Shown piece by piece: positions 1 through 10,227 of a stretch of DNA of 64,000 nt. Location: contig CAJINV010000021.1 in NCBI GenBank assembly GCA_905178155.1, positions 160,360 to 224,359 on the forward strand, in the 5' to 3' direction. Under the pieces are notes generated by a model that saw only the letters and a program-made list of their open reading frames with translations, searched no databases and was not told the origin of the DNA. This DNA is from Amoebophrya sp. A120. Lineage: Eukaryota > Sar > Dinophyceae > Syndiniales > Amoebophryaceae. Position numbers and translations under genes: made by a program. Each line of letters starts with the position of its first letter. The first letter of the stretch is position 1.

Positions 1-2705
1 AGTAGACCACAAGCCCAACAAAGAACGCCGCCAACGACAGCATCCTCGTCCTCTTCTCGCGAGATAACGAACTCCGGTGCAGCTCCTGGTGGACCATTAC
101 AGTCACAGCCTCGGTTCGACAGTGCGGCGGAGAAAAGTTACCTGGAGTTGCAGGGCCAAGAAGAAAATCTTATCCCAGGAACTACAGGAGATGACATGCA
201 GCGGCGGCCCCGGAACAACCGGCAAAATAAACCGGGGAGACGGGACCGGATGCGCATGCGCGAGGAGCGGGAGAGACAGGAACAAGGACAACAACTACAT
301 CAAGTGCCGTCAACATCTACAACTTCGGGCATCATGTTTAAGGAAGTTCCCTTTAGCGAGGAGCAGGAGGAACTGCGGCAAAGGCGGCAGGACGAAGAGC
401 TGATCGTCCTCGATGGTGGCGGGGGCTCCAAGCGGAGCAATTACACGCCGAGAAGCAAGAAATTGGAGCAGGCCGACGCCGGTTTGTACAATGCATTTGC
501 GACTTCTGCCATGGAGGAGCGGAGAGTCGGGAGCGTAGGTGTAGAGAATGATAAAGCAGGGGCCTCGGCACTATCGGCTAGGAGCAGAAGAAGAGGAGAA
601 CTACCGAAAGAGCCACCAGCAGCATCATCTACTCCTGCCACATCAAAACAACTACACCCCCGACGAGGAGATGATACAGACAGAGAAGTGCTAGATGACC
701 TTCCTGTCGTCCCGGTAAATGAAATAAAGGAAACCAAAAATGTTGACAAAGACGACAGCGCACCTCCACTTCTAGCCTCCTCCCCCGCGGGCGCGAAGCC
801 GAAACTGCGGCCGAAAAAGAAGAAGCCGGACGAGATTGACGTACAGAAGGAGCATTTGCGACGGCTAGCCAAGTTCAAAACCGAGTTCGTAAAGGAACTA
901 CGCACCGAGCAGTTTCGCAAGAGGCAGTTCCTGGACAGGCCGCTTGCGGAACAACAAGAAGACGATCAGGAGAGAGACGAAGCAGATATCAACTACTTCG
1001 AAGAAAAAGCGCGGGTGGAAAACTACTTGCAAACCCTGGCGAAAAAGCAGGAGTTGCAGCCGAACCGGAAGCAAGCCATGAACTTGGCGTTTCGACGGAT
1101 CCAGCAGGCCACCGAGGAGCTGTTCGGCGACAAGGCCACGGTGGAGCTCTTCGGCTCCGTGGTGAATGGATGCGCGACAAACGCAAGTGATTACGATTGC
1201 GGCATAAGGTTCGTGGAAAACGAAAAGACCCTGAAGGAATTGCTCCGAGCGGAGGATTTGAGTACTCCTTGTTCTAGACTGTTTTTTAGGTCGTGCACGA
1301 TTTTGATGCTTAGAAAAAAAGACGTAGTACTAGCTAGTCCTTCTAGTTCTATCTTGATTCACACAGAAGTTCTGAAAATAAATTATCGTGATTTTTTACA
1401 CGACCTGCTCAAGGGAGGTCGTGCTACTTACTCTCGCTGAAAATAAATCAGAAGAGAAATTTCCAGATCCAGAAAAATGAAACCCCACGTACAATTTTTC
1501 CAGGTTACGCCACGTCCGGCGGGCGTCGGGTTCGCGCGGGCAACGAGCTGTCTGTGGCGGCGTTGCGGAAGATCCAGAAGCACATGCAGAAGGACGAGAA
1601 GTGCAAGAGGACGACCCTGATCGAGGGCGCGAAGGTGCCCATTCTGCAGCTGGAGTTTTTTCCGAAGGAGGAGAAGTTCAAGCCGAGTTGCTTCGACATT
1701 TCGATCACCACCAAGATGTGGACGTACGACAACAGCCGGCTTTTGTACTTGTACCTGCACCTGCAACCCAACCGGATCATCCGGCACTTGGCGGTGCTGG
1801 TGAAGCAGTACGTGAAGGAACGGAACCTGGGGTCCGCGAAGGAATCGATGCTGAGCTCCTACAGCTACCTGCTCCTGCTCATCCACTACTTGCAGGTGCT
1901 GGACTACCTCCCGGGGCTGCAGGACCCCTCGCTCATCTGCCACAGCTGGGACGAGAATTATGGCGGCACGGCGGGCACCTCCAAAACGACCCCCGAACCG
2001 GTCGTGTACGAGCACCACTACGATGAGGAAACGGGGGAGTTGCGGCGCACGCGGTCCAACCCCCCGCCGCAGCTTTCCAAGGCGGGCGTCCACTACGGCG
2101 AAACGTACCGGTTCTTCGACTACGAACGGGCGTGGGACGAGAAGAACAACCCGCAGATCGACGACCGCCTGCTGTCCACGACGGAAAGGGTGCTCGCGAA
2201 GGGGAAAAAGGCCCGGCCGGTGAACCGGACCGGGGCGGACTTCGTGACGGAGTTCCACCTGCAGCGGGTGGACAAGGACGGAGGCCCGGATCTGATGACG
2301 CTGTTCAAGGGCTTCCTGAAGTACTACGCCGAGGTGTGGCGGACGGGGACGAGCGTGCTCACCAAGTCCATGGTCTCCGTCAAGGCGGTCCGGATAAAAG
2401 ACGAATTCGTGCATTACTACTACGATCACGGAAGTAGACCTAGAAGTGGCAGTGGGACAGCAGGAGGAGTCGCGGAGCCGGCGAGTGCGGAAGGTCGTGC
2501 GGCCGCGACGGTCGACGTGTCGACGGCAGCAGTAGAGGAGGACGGTTCTGGTGATCTTGGAAAAAACGGAAAAGCAGGGGGGAAAATATTGACAAAAAAC
2601 GGAGAAGATCCAGCTTCTTGGGACGACGAGCCACCAGAGGTGAAGGAAGACCTGCCGCAGCAGGAGAACCCCGATTTATTTTCGAGCGTCAGCAACATCA
2701 ATTAA
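1..2705 (+). CDS. Non-canonical poly(A) polymerase / terminal uridylyltransferase (Cid1/TRF4 type), 5'-partial
   Basis: Adds nucleotides to RNA 3' ends. The frame is open from base 1, so the start lies upstream or at the in-frame ATG at 196. After about 300 disordered, charged residues comes the nucleotidyltransferase core: a GS motif (ELFGSVVNG) followed by SDYDCGI, whose Asp codons at 1189 and 1195 are the first two metal-binding carboxylates. A GT-AG intron (1262-1503) follows. Exon 2 supplies the third Asp (SCFDISI, 1695), the helix LSSYSYLLLLIHYLQ and a PAP-associated segment (LMTLFKGFLKYYAEVW). All three catalytic Asp are present, so it is probably active. Joining after base 1261 to 1504 keeps the frame; 771 residues are counted from codon 148. 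Cytosolic TUTase and nuclear TRF4-type cannot be told apart here. Family membership is firm, substrate is not. Confidence 0.85.
1262..1503 (+). other. Canonical GT-AG intron in the TUTase gene
   Basis: Begins GTACTC and ends TTTTTCCAG after a pyrimidine tract. Splicing joins A|GT into one Ser codon and connects LLRAEDL to YATSGGRRV, fusing the catalytic half-site to the rest of the fold. It has none of the TIRs of the introners. Confidence 0.85.
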
Positions 2706-2976
2706 GGCTCAAAAAAATCCATCCGCTCAACGGCTCCCAAAATGTTTGAAGCCTGGCCAGAAAAAAGGCATCTGCGCAAGAAGACACGCGCAGCAGTTTG
2801 TGACGCTCGGCTCCGTGAGCGCGTTCGCGCTGCAAAGTAGCGATTTGATTTTTTGAACCTTTTTGCGGACCTTCATTTGTGATCGTGCGCCTTTCGGGGC
2901 GGAAAAGGAGCTGGGAGCGTTTTATCATCGTTTCCCGCTCTTTCGCAACACTCTGTGACTTGCAGAGCTTGCAAAT

Positions 2977-3056
2977 TTCTTTCAAACTTCAGTTGAAGTT
3001 CAAATTTGACTTGAAGCTTTAAGTCAAATTTGAGCTTCAGCTGAAGTTTGAAAGAA
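2977..3056. repeat. Long near-perfect hairpin 3' of the TUTase gene
   Basis: A 36-nt left arm (2977-3012) is the reverse complement of 3021-3056 with two mismatches, both of which become G-U pairs in + strand RNA. The 8-nt loop contains an AAGCTT palindrome. It lies 270 bp past the stop codon. The rest of 2706-3493 shows no convincing gene. It could be a 3' processing element or a small inverted-repeat element; function unknown. Confidence 0.75.
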
Positions 3057-3604
3057 TTGAACTAGTCCCACAAGTGGGTCCAACAAACAAATTTCCAATA
3101 GGATTCGGCGTTTTCCGGACTTCTGTCGGACACCGCTGAAGGAGTAGAGCAAACAAATTTGCGCAGAAAATTGAATACCTGCAAATGTACGCGAAACGGT
3201 GAAAGGTAGGAAAAGGCTGTCAAAATGGTCGCAGCTCGTGTTTTTTGATGCTCGACGGGGGGCGCTTTACAAACTACAGCCACAGCATCGGCGACGGCAT
3301 GCAAAGTGAAGCTGTGATATGAGTACGGTCTCGCCAACCGCATTGCAACAGCTCGCGCACACAGATCGCGCAAAGTGCTTGGCTTTGCTCCTCGAATGCG
3401 AAGCGGGGCCCTATCGACTTTTCATCCCTTGCAAGAATTACTTCAGCAAACATTTTGGGAACCGGGCTCGGAATGGATTTTTTTCACCCCTAAATCAAGA
3501 CATCAAATCCAGGAAGAAAAGCTGCAGATGAAGAAGTAGAAGACCAAGAAGAAAAACAGCCCGCTGGTCTCGAGGACTCCGCGACCGCCGCCGCCGCGGA
3601 CGAG

Positions 3605-3916
3605 ATGTACCGCGCGAAGCTGATGGTGCAGATGCGGGACCCGCGAGAGCTGGAGAAACTGCTGCTGAACCAGCCGGGGCTCGTGAATTTGGAACATGTC
3701 GAGCGGGACTTTTGTCCGAAAAAATCACGGCAAAACGACTGGTACTTCATGATCGAGGACCCCATCCAACCAGACCGGTTTCTGGGCCTCAACCGCGACA
3801 ACCACGAGTGGTGGACCTGGATGCTGGGGGACGACCTGCGCGAACTCTCGCGGAAAGACCTGCAGCTGAGGCACGTCGAAAAAATCTTCGGACGCAAACT
3901 GGAGGACATACACTGA
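3605..3916 (+). CDS. Small unknown protein or terminal exon
   Basis: 103 residues from ATG 3605. The frame is open upstream to 3494 with an acidic, Ala-rich lead, so an upstream exon is possible. The product is charged and Trp-rich at its centre (DWYFMIEDP, HEWWTWMLGDDL) and ends KIFGRKLEDIH. The composition and aromatic spacing look like real protein, unlike the overlapping minus-strand frames. No family recognised. It lies about 900 bp downstream of the TUTase gene in the same orientation. Confidence 0.45.
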   Translation: MYRAKLMVQMRDPRELEKLLLNQPGLVNLEHVERDFCPKKSRQNDWYFMIEDPIQPDRFLGLNRDNHEWWTWMLGDDLRELSRKDLQLRHVEKIFGRKLEDIH

Positions 3917-6386
3917 AAATCGAATCACCTTGTTGATGCCGTGCTTCATCTGCGTGGGAACGTGGACGAGGAACAAGCGGCCTAAATGTCTTCTGTGCCG
4001 TCGGCCGTTGCTGCGGGGACAAGGTGGTGCTGGATGTAGTCGAAAGTGATGTGATTGGTTTTGCACTTGTTGTTGTCCGAGTCGTGATAGAAAGTGGCTC
4101 ATTGCTTTCCATATTCTTGCAATGATGGACGAGAAAGAAAAGTAGTGGCGCGAACTGCGATGAACACCAAGTAGAACCCGCATCATGGAATCGGCAAGAA
4201 TAAGGTGTGTCAAATTCACTTTCACACACAGAAATTGGCGCTATTTGTGTCGTCCTAGCAAGAACGGCTGCAGCAGTCCTCAAGATGCCACTGCCAGCAA
4301 TTTTATCGACGAAGGCGATGATGTCGTCGTGTTACCACTAAGAGCGTGCGCGTCCGTTTATTTTCCGTACTTCTCGAAGTGCAGACTCTGTGCGCCAATT
4401 ATCACAGCTCTGAAGCTTCCGCACCGCGCCCGGGCGGGCCGTTCCTTCGGTCTGGTGCGTGGGCTGACGGGGCGCGGCGAAGCTCTTCGGAGCAAGGCGA
4501 GGGCAGACTGGGGACCGCCCAAGTGGCGCGGGGCCTCGTGTTGAAAAGGCGCGACGGTGTGCGCCCATTCTTACAGGAGCCCCCTCGCGGTCGCTACCTA
4601 GCCAGGCAGTTCGCTGCCCCGGCGCGCCCGTCGACTGAGGGCCCGGATGGCGCCGCGCAGCTTGCCGGCGCGAAGCCTGCAAAAGCCCAGAATGAAGGCG
4701 AGGGAGAGGGCGAAGGGGCGCACCTATGAGCCTCGGGGCCCTTCCTGGTGCGCTGGGGGCTTCGCAGATATTCGCGCCGCGCGGCCTCGGCCGTATTTGT
4801 GGATGTGTGGCAGGCCGGGGGGGGCGTGTTCGTGCCGCGAGCGCCGGCCGGCCCTGGTTGTGTGGGTGCTAGCTTGGCCGCCGGCCCTTGCCCTTTGTGG
4901 CGCATTGGGCTTTTTCGACGCATGCCCCGTCCGGTAGGCGCGCCCCCCCATCAGGCCCATTGGCGCAGAACCGCCGGGAACGAACGTCATGGATAGTTTT
5001 CTCGCCGAGTCCAAAAATGGCCCCGCCCCGGCCGCCAGGAGTTCGCTCCATCCTTCCCGGCCGCCCGCGTTTGTCTGCGCATGGGCCCCCCGACCGTGTC
5101 GCCAGCGCGCAGGCGCCCCCGCGCACCTGGTGGCGCGGGGGCGCGGTCGCGGGCGCCAGAAAACGGGGCAGCCCCCCCCCCCCGGTGGGCCGGCCGCGGC
5201 AAGTAGCCCGGCCGCGAAAAACTACTAGACAAGGGGCGAAGCCCTGCAGGCTCGCACCGGCCGGCGCGCGGCCGTTCGCAGATGCGCAAAACAGGGCGCG
5301 GAGTAACGTGGCGAATGATATGGAGAGCCCGGGTAGAACGCTCGGCCCCGACGTGCCCGCCTCCGGCGACTGCGTCGGTCGGTCGCGCTACATCGATCTC
5401 GATCGACGTTGCCTTTGGCGGCAGCGGCGACCTTTGTTTCGGGGGAGCGCGGTCGGATCAGGTCCAAAGTATGAACTCGCTAGCGTTCTCGTGTATCAGA
5501 ATGGGCGCTGCTTCTGTGCAAAACCTTGGCGCGAGGGGACGGCGGTCATTGACGACGGGAGGTTGGCGTTAAAACGTCCGCGCAGGTTGGCAGGCCGCCG
5601 CCTGGGGTTGGATCGATGGCCGTCCGCAGCGGCATTCCGTCCCATCCTGTGGCGCGTTGTCCCTGCCTTCCACCCCCTGCGGGGGTGGGGGCGGGCGTGG
5701 TGCCCCTTCCCCTGTCGCTCCTCGCGCGCCCCCCCTTACTAAATCCCGAGGCCGCACCCACTTGGGCGCGCACCTTGCCCCGATACTATTCACAGTTGCC
5801 TTTGTATGTGTCGGCGGGCGGCCGCGGCCACTGGTGTGCTCGCTTCGAAGGACCAGTGTGTGGCGCGCTGGCTCCGGTCGCGTTTGCTGTGGCCGCTGGC
5901 CCGCGCGCGGCACGTGCGGGCGAACCTGGCGCTGGCTTGCTTGTTCCTTGTTGCGGGTTTTTTCCCGGAACGGCGCCTGCTGCTGCCATTTGACTCCCGT
6001 CCCCGTGAAAGCCTCATCCGCCGTAGGGGCGGGCGGGCGAAGCCGGCGAGCGATCTCTTATAGCCAGAACCCCCTTGTTGCGTGGCGCGTCCGTTCGGCT
6101 TGCAGCAAAGCCTGCCTTGATCTTACTTGTCTCGGGCGCTGTAGTAATCTGGCCTGCTGTACGTGTAGTGTTCTTGTTTCTGGTATTGTAACTTGAGGAG
6201 CTGGTTGGTGTAGTCCGTTATGTTTCCTTTTCGTTCCGCATAGTATGTGCGCGCCTGGATTTTATCTAGCCGAGACTAATTGGTTGCCTTTGTCCCCGCA
6301 GCGACAAAAACGAGAAGTGTGCGCTTTCCGCCTCACTGACATGGCGCTTGCATCTCGGTCTTTTTCGGTGCACTCAGATTAAAGTC
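3917..6386. other. Intergenic region with a GC-rich island (about 4390-6060)
   Basis: 3917-4389 is ordinary sequence with no convincing gene. From about 4390 to 6060 the sequence becomes very GC-rich with runs of G and C, and almost every frame on both strands stays open. That is expected from GC content and is not evidence of genes; the longest + frame (4888-5742) is Arg/Pro/Ala-rich without recognisable motifs. The island ends about 300 bp before the gene at 6387, so it may be a promoter-proximal region, a GC-rich 5' intron or a repeat. The stretch 6061-6386 looks like leader sequence. Confidence 0.5.
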
Positions 6387-8696
6387 ATGTCTGCTGCGGG
6401 TCCGGCAATTTTATTGGCTGCCGCCGGGTCCCTCGAGGGCCTGGACCTTGCACGATCGGCGTCCGATGTTGATCGTTCCCGTCGTAGTAACAAAAAAACC
6501 GATCCGGCCGACGCCGTTGAGGCAACGATCAAGCGGAAACTGGCAGAACCGCAAACGACATCATCAGCAGGCTCATCCTTTGTCGAGAAGTACCAAGCCG
6601 GCGAGCTGTGGCACTCCGGAGAAGTAGCTAGAAGTGCAGATGATGTTCTTCCCCGTGGTCCCGATGATCTCGCAGTCCAGAATGTGGATGACGAGGCAGC
6701 TGTTGGACCCGCCGCACTTGCTCTCGGGGGCGGCGGGCATTCCGATTCCCCCTCGACGATCAGGAAAAATATGATGAATAAAGGTCGGACTGTCTCGTCT
6801 GAAAAGCAAAAAGTGGAAGTAGAGCAGGAAACTTCGAGCGCATCTTGGTGCAGTGAGAACGCGATTGCGGAGGTGATTCCCTTTCTTTCCGCGTCACTCT
6901 GGGAACAGTACGTGCAGGCAGACGAAGGTCACGGCGCTTTGGTTCTGTCCGAACCTTTCATCGGCAAGAACGCCGAGGTGGGATTGGTCGGTGCTGTGGT
7001 GCGTGGGGTAAGGCACGCCTTCGCTCAGGTGTCTGTGCGCGTTGGGATCGTTGCTCCTTCATCTTCTAGCGGGGATGAGCAAAGTCGTGATCATGCCGTG
7101 CGGGATAATGAAAGCGACAACAAGACGAGCAAAAGTGCAGCGGTGAAGCAATGCGGCAACAAGAAAAGCACAAACTCAACTTCTACGAGTGACGCACCTG
7201 AAGAAGACATGTTCCATCACGAGATCCAGCTTCCGGAGCCGAGAAACCCTGATGCTGACGTGTTGATCATCGGCTTGACGAGCGAATTGGCGATGCGTGT
7301 GCCACAAGTATTCTTTGGAGGTAGTGAAGAGAATAAACAAGTCATGGTGGGTGATCCTGCTGATGTCTCTCCCTCCGGAACGAAATCGAACACCAAAGCC
7401 AATCCACCGCCAGTGCACCTACCTGAGAAAAGCAGTGGCACGAGCACTTGGGCAAGCTGGTTCGGGTCGAGCTTCGGTTTTTCTAATTCCAAGAATGATA
7501 GTACCGCACTCGATTTTTACCGGAAACCCCCGCAAATTACGCCTCTGGACATATGTTTCCTGCCGTTTTCCGCTGTGGCAGGTCGGGCCGTAGAACAAGC
7601 AGCCACTACTGCGAACGCCTCGCAGGCGTCCGCCTCACAGAAAGAGAAAAACAAAAACAACAAATGTAACGCGTCTGCTGGTACATCTAATCCGAACCAC
7701 TGCAATAAAAGCAGAACCATGATTTTTCTGTCCAACCCGACCTCTTCCGGTGCCGCGTTCCTGTATTTCGAAATTAGCCGGACCATCGACATCAAGCGCG
7801 CCCTCGCGCCGGTGTGCAACGACATCCTGTTGCATCAGAGTAGCATCGGCAAAGACGCGAAGGAGGAACAGGAGGGGGGGAAAACTTACAACGAAATGTG
7901 GTTTCAGAAAGACGACGGGGGCTGCACCTCCTCGAATGACGAGAAAAATTTGTTTGCGTCTTGCGGCGACAGAAAGACCCGCCCGCCCCAGATCCCGCTG
8001 GCACTGGACCAGTTGGCGCGCAAGTGCTACTTGAAGAGCAACTATCCAACGGAACAGGAGCAGAAACAGGTACAGGAGCTGTTTGAGTACTTGCTGTCGC
8101 AGGTCAGTGAAGCCGCAGTCTTGGAAAAGCTGCAGGACCAGCAGCCAGTAGCGCTAGACGGTACTTCTATGGGCAAAAACGTCGAGAAAAACAACCAGAA
8201 GAAGACGCCACCCACTTCCGAGCAACAACCCGCAAGACCTAACGTCCTTACTTGGGGCGCGTTGTTTCATCCGACGGCCGTGGACTTCAAAACGGCAAAA
8301 GTCCGGATCGCCAGTGTGGTTTCAATGAAAATACGCCCAGCGAGGACCACGTCGACAGGTGGAATTAGTCCAAAACTACAACATCAACCCTTCGAGGCGC
8401 TTTTTCTCCGGCCCTCGCAACTGCAGCCCCCACCGGGTGCGCCCGCGAACGCGAAGGTGGTGGAGGTTGTGTGCCTCAAATTTCCAAGCAAAGAGTCGGT
8501 AGAGGTGTTTTTGGATCACGAGTACGTTTCCGTGATGGAGTATGTATACCCGCGAGAAAGGACAACAAGAACTAACAGTAAAGAAGGTGGTGATGTGGTC
8601 CTCAGCAAGGTTGACGGGTTTCAGAGACTGGGGATCCTCTTGTTGATGTTTCACCAGGGCATTTTGCAAATTTTCACGGACGCGGAACATGAATGA
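6387..8696 (+). CDS. Unknown intronless protein, 769 aa
   Basis: Start chosen at ATG 6387 (MSAAGPAILLAAAG); the open frame runs slightly further up but without an ATG. No family recognised. The protein alternates low-complexity linkers (Ser/Lys/Asn-rich around 7080-7200 and 7600-7720) with ordered-looking hydrophobic blocks such as DADVLIIGLTSELAMRVPQVFFGG, PLDICFLPFSAVAGRAV and KVVEVVCLKFPSKESVEVF, and ends GILLLMFHQGILQIFTDAEHE. No signal peptide beyond a weak hydrophobic N-terminus and no clear membrane span. No intron or introner. Downstream is a 1.5-kb intergenic region. Confidence 0.7.
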   Translation: MSAAGPAILLAAAGSLEGLDLARSASDVDRSRRSNKKTDPADAVEATIKRKLAEPQTTSSAGSSFVEKYQAGELWHSGEVARSADDVLPRGPDDLAVQNVDDEAAVGPAALALGGGGHSDSPSTIRKNMMNKGRTVSSEKQKVEVEQETSSASWCSENAIAEVIPFLSASLWEQYVQADEGHGALVLSEPFIGKNAEVGLVGAVVRGVRHAFAQVSVRVGIVAPSSSSGDEQSRDHAVRDNESDNKTSKSAAVKQCGNKKSTNSTSTSDAPEEDMFHHEIQLPEPRNPDADVLIIGLTSELAMRVPQVFFGGSEENKQVMVGDPADVSPSGTKSNTKANPPPVHLPEKSSGTSTWASWFGSSFGFSNSKNDSTALDFYRKPPQITPLDICFLPFSAVAGRAVEQAATTANASQASASQKEKNKNNKCNASAGTSNPNHCNKSRTMIFLSNPTSSGAAFLYFEISRTIDIKRALAPVCNDILLHQSSIGKDAKEEQEGGKTYNEMWFQKDDGGCTSSNDEKNLFASCGDRKTRPPQIPLALDQLARKCYLKSNYPTEQEQKQVQELFEYLLSQVSEAAVLEKLQDQQPVALDGTSMGKNVEKNNQKKTPPTSEQQPARPNVLTWGALFHPTAVDFKTAKVRIASVVSMKIRPARTTSTGGISPKLQHQPFEALFLRPSQLQPPPGAPANAKVVEVVCLKFPSKESVEVFLDHEYVSVMEYVYPRERTTRTNSKEGGDVVLSKVDGFQRLGILLLMFHQGILQIFTDAEHE

Positions 8697-10227
8697 TGTC
8701 GGCAGTGTGTAGGAGAGGAACATTTTGAGGCCAAAACACAAACTGATTTCAAGATGTAGTTGTCTATAATTCGTACTGAAACAAACGCAGGTAGTTGGCT
8801 AGTCACGCGTTCTCGATTCCGGCGAAGCAGATCTTTGTAATCCTAGAACGTGGTATTCTCTTGCACTAGGGATTGAGTTTAAGAATGCCTGCTTATCTAT
8901 CGCTTCAAAAATGAATCATATGTAGTGAGGTCACCGAACGGTTCTAACCAGGGAGTTTTTTTGACACCTACCCTGAAAAACGACCGGCAGTTTTCAAGCG
9001 GCCGGAGGCGTTTTTTGACATAAAAAATTTATAATTATCAAGCGGACGGGGCTTTGCCATCAAACAAGCCCGGTCGAAAACTATCGATTCGCACTGGATA
9101 AAACGACGCAGGGGAGCCGGCAAAAGGGGCGCCCTTCCGAGGCGGCCACCGCCTTAGTTTCTGGCGATTTGGGGCGCCCAAAAAGGGGCGCGCAAAAAAC
9201 GCGTCCAAAATCAGAACAGCGAAACAGCATGGCACGGCCGCGATTTCGGAGCATTTTCGGCGGCCGCGAAAGCGGCCGCCTTTTCGCCGGTTTCAGAGCC
9301 TGGGAAGCTTTGCAAAAAGCGCCGGCGTGAAAAATAAAAACGCGAAAAAGAAAAAGCGCGCCAGACGCGCAAAGCCAATCCGCATGCTATGGGCCCGGTT
9401 TTTCTTCGCTTTCTGGGCGGCCCCCGTGGCACCCGGATCGGCCCCATAGCATCGGGGCTGGCTTTCGGAAAGTAATTTTGGAAATGTGCCAAAATTTGCA
9501 ACGTTTCCCAAGTGGCCATCATACCGTGCGGCATAACGTTACTCACGGTGGTATGACGAGCCCATAAAAAGCAAAGCCGCGGCCAAGGCTGCGGTCGGCA
9601 AAAAAACGCCCACGACCTCACTACCCCCGCCCCAGCGGCTATATTTGATACTAGTCATTGATTAGTGATGCGAAAGCGAATAAAGGCGACTCAAAGTGGA
9701 GTACTTGAGCGACGGATGAGAGCGCAGGTGTGAGTCTTGTCGAGTGGAGCAGTCAAGAAGCAAATGCGTCTCTGTTGAGCGAGCAAATTTAGAAATTGGT
9801 TTGTTTTTAGTGCAATAAAACGAAAAATTAAATTGGGTATACAGATGTGTTGCCACATGACGACCAGAAACATAAAAGCGAGGTTCGTATAATTTTTGCA
9901 GCGACTCACTTTGACTTCACCTTCACGTAGTGGCTTTTGACCCAACGCCACTGCACACTAGAAAGATAGTTTCCCACTTCTGGATGATGTGTAACTAAAA
10001 CCGACCTTCTTATTCTTACATTCAGACGGCAAGGTTTACACCCACCGTGACCTATTTGGAGAGGCATGTTTGTCGACCAAAAGCTTCGTACCGTACTAGT
10101 GTAGTGCCACGACTTTGTTCGTATTTACTATTAGCATCAACCCAACATAACGAATCACGAAATTTTGATAGCAATTTGAATTCGCTGCAAGGTTCATCTC
10201 CAATTCCAGCATCCTAAGAAACCCAAG
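8697..10227. other. Intergenic region with second GC-rich island and a GC hairpin
   Basis: No convincing gene. About 9040-9640 is GC-rich with open frames on the minus strand that look like base-composition artefacts. It contains a perfect 9-bp stem closed by a GAAA tetraloop at 9259-9280. The flanks (8697-9030 and 9640-10227) are AT-richer and featureless. Confidence 0.5.
9259..9280. repeat. GC-rich hairpin with GAAA tetraloop
   Basis: GGCGGCCGC, GAAA, GCGGCCGCC: a perfect 9-bp stem with a GNRA-type loop if transcribed. Function unknown; GC-rich surroundings make chance possible. Confidence 0.5.

Noticed and set aside
4888-5742. 284-codon open frame in the GC-rich island
   Set aside because: Overlapped by open frames on both strands, Arg/Pro/Ala-biased, no motif; explained by GC content lowering stop frequency.
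9211-9621. 136-codon minus-strand frame in the second GC island
   Set aside because: Same GC artefact; contains the tetraloop hairpin and no family-like motif.
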